DNA of 16,126 nt from JBAVQS01 sp049694275. Its GTDB lineage: Bacteria > Chloroflexota > Anaerolineae > UBA4142 > SHND01. Within the stretch, counting starts at the first letter, position 1, and each line of letters opens with the position of its first letter. Location: NCBI GenBank assembly GCA_049694275.1, contig JBAVQS010000054.1, positions 1-16,126 on the forward strand. Reading direction: 5' to 3'. Both the position numbers and the translations under genes were made by a program. The notes under the pieces were generated by a model. It ran no database searches. It was not told the origin of the DNA and saw only the letters and a list, made by a program, of their open reading frames with translations. Positions 15,201 to 16,126 of the stretch are shown in pieces.

Positions 15201-15250
15201 CAAGAGGCGTCGGGGAATCCCTCAAGAAGAGTCAGGGAATCCCTGACGCC
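15185..15250 (+). repeat. Three tandem 22-bp repeats upstream of the LuxR-type gene
   Basis: Units start at 15185, 15207 and 15229. Units 1 and 2 match at 17 of 22 positions; units 2 and 3 match at 16 of 22, with 14 of the first 16 shared. The core is GTCRGGGAATCCCT, and in the third unit it becomes a perfect palindrome, GTCAGGGAATCCCTGAC (15231-15247). The 22-bp period is about two helical turns, placing the cores on one face of the DNA. This arrangement is typical of cooperative operator sites. Confidence 0.55.
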
Positions 15251-15300
15251 AAGGTTAAGGACAGGTAAAGAAAATATTTAGAAATTCTCATCTTGCATAC

Positions 15301-15330
15301 TTGATTTTCGAGTGTATTCCGGGGTAAAAT
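15301..15330 (+). promoter_or_regulatory. Candidate sigma-70-type promoter of the LuxR-type gene
   Basis: TTGATT (15301-15306) and TAAAAT (15325-15330) are spaced by 18 bp, with the predicted start about 45 bases before the GTG at 15381. GGGGTAA occurs at 15321 and 15332, 11 bp apart, overlapping the -10 region; this may be a regulatory direct repeat. Confidence 0.4.
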
Positions 15331-15380
15331 TGGGGTAATTTGGCACGTGCTATTTACAGAGGAGACATTGGGGGTGGACA

Positions 15381-16049
15381 GTGAATCGGATTCGCGCTTT
15401 GTTGGTTGGCGAGAATAACATTGTCCTCGCGGGCCTGCGCGCGCTCCTGGAAAAGATGAAGGTGCGCATCGTGGGCAAAACAAGCGCTTGCACCGACTGC
15501 CTGGAGGAAATTCGGCAGATCGACCCCACTCTGGTGCTTATGTACGTCGAAACGCTGAGAATCGACGATATTGACCGTCTAGCCCAGATTCGCGCGGAAT
15601 TTCCCGGCGTGCAGGTCATCGCGCTCTCGCATTTTGCAAATAAGGAATCCGTCCTCGCCGTGGTCAAAACCGGAATCTCCGGCTATCTCCCACTTGACGC
15701 CGATCCGAAAGAGCTCGAGCTCTGCTTGCGCGCAGTGAACAAAGGACAGAATTATCTCAGTCCCTATATTTCCAGGCATGTGCTGTCCGAATATCAGCGA
15801 AACGGCGAAAGGGCGCTGGAGAAAAGCGAGAGGCCGGAGAACTCACTCACCGCACGACAGATCCAGGTTCTCCGGCTTATTGTCAAAGGACACACGACCC
15901 ATGAGCTTGCACATCAACTGTCCATTAGCGTCAAGACGGTCGAGACCCATCGGGCAAACCTCATGGAACGGCTCAACATTCATGATATTCCAGGCCTCGT
16001 ACGCTATGCAATTCGCAACGGGTTGATCGGCAGCGAACAAGAGTCCTGA
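15381..16049 (+). CDS. LuxR/NarL-type regulator with non-phosphorylatable receiver
   Basis: The 222-residue protein begins at GTG with a GGGGGTGG ribosome-site-like stretch just before it. It has NarL/FixJ layout: receiver-like domain (1-125), linker, and LuxR-type helix-turn-helix (about 156-216). The latter contains LTARQIQVLRLIVKG and the recognition-helix segment SVKTVETHRANLMERL. In the receiver the usual DD pair is GE (residues 10-11), the phosphoacceptor Asp is Tyr (Y55 in LVLMYVE), and the conserved Lys near GYLP is absent. It should therefore work without classical phosphotransfer, perhaps through another ligand or as a constitutive dimer. It is divergent from the cohesin/dockerin cluster and shares its intergenic region. 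No cognate kinase is in the window. Confidence 0.9.
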   Translation: MNRIRALLVGENNIVLAGLRALLEKMKVRIVGKTSACTDCLEEIRQIDPTLVLMYVETLRIDDIDRLAQIRAEFPGVQVIALSHFANKESVLAVVKTGISGYLPLDADPKELELCLRAVNKGQNYLSPYISRHVLSEYQRNGERALEKSERPENSLTARQIQVLRLIVKGHTTHELAHQLSISVKTVETHRANLMERLNIHDIPGLVRYAIRNGLIGSEQES

Positions 16050-16126
16050 TCACTCTCCAGGCCAGCGTCTTCCAGCGCCGGGCAAGAAACACATGCCCTT
16101 TAACACGCCGTCTACAAATCCAGACG

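Larger units (their letters stand above)
14933..15380. other. Regulatory intergenic region between divergent regulators
   Basis: These 448 bp contain no gene I can support. They separate the start of the winged-helix regulator from that of the LuxR-type regulator, so both promoters should lie here. They hold palindromes at 14947-14964 and 15074-15090, a 13-bp stem at 15168-15200, three tandem 22-bp repeats at 15185-15250, and a candidate promoter at 15301-15330. Confidence 0.7.

Noticed and set aside
15185..15250. CRISPR array
   Set aside because: The 22-bp units abut with no unique spacers, there are only three, and no cas gene is present.

Overview
This window looks like part of a bacterial chromosome, most likely from the Chloroflexota (Anaerolineae-like). 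The reasons are GC-rich DNA, a diguanylate cyclase with the 7TM sensor type common in that phylum, Thr/Ala/Pro-rich surface linkers, and many non-cellulosomal cohesin and dockerin domains. The lineage is an inference from gene content; no rRNA or other marker is present.

Right to left on the minus strand, a compact unidirectional cluster (14932 down to 2879) holds a winged-helix regulator with a degenerate receiver domain. After it come a secreted dockerin protein with a long Thr/Pro linker, a membrane-anchored cohesin, a beta-helix protein with cohesin-like and dockerin domains, and a beta-propeller/cohesin/dockerin protein. A second beta-helix/cohesin-like/dockerin protein, a second membrane-anchored cohesin, a small cohesin/dockerin protein and a third, divergent membrane-anchored cohesin complete it. 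Gaps between these genes are 25 to 178 bp, so one or a few transcripts are plausible. Each of the four genes carrying both cohesin-like and dockerin modules is followed by a GC-rich inverted repeat at or just after its stop codon. All five dockerin proteins end in Trp.

Downstream on the same strand are a 7TM-PAS-GGDEF diguanylate cyclase (1131-2735) and the N-terminal part of an alkaline-phosphatase-superfamily phosphodiesterase running off the left edge. On the right, a 448-bp intergenic region with several palindromes and three 22-bp tandem repeats separates the cluster from a divergent LuxR/NarL-type regulator (15381-16049). That regulator has lost the canonical phosphoacceptor Asp.

Working model (inference): three single-pass membrane cohesins display docking sites on the cell surface. 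Four secreted proteins carrying both a cohesin-like domain and a dockerin could dock to them and to each other, building chains of beta-helix and propeller modules. The dockerin-only protein could be a chain end or adaptor. No cellulase or other clear catalytic module is present, so this looks like a surface-assembly or adhesion system rather than a classical cellulosome. The two flanking regulators, both with atypical receivers, are candidates for its control.
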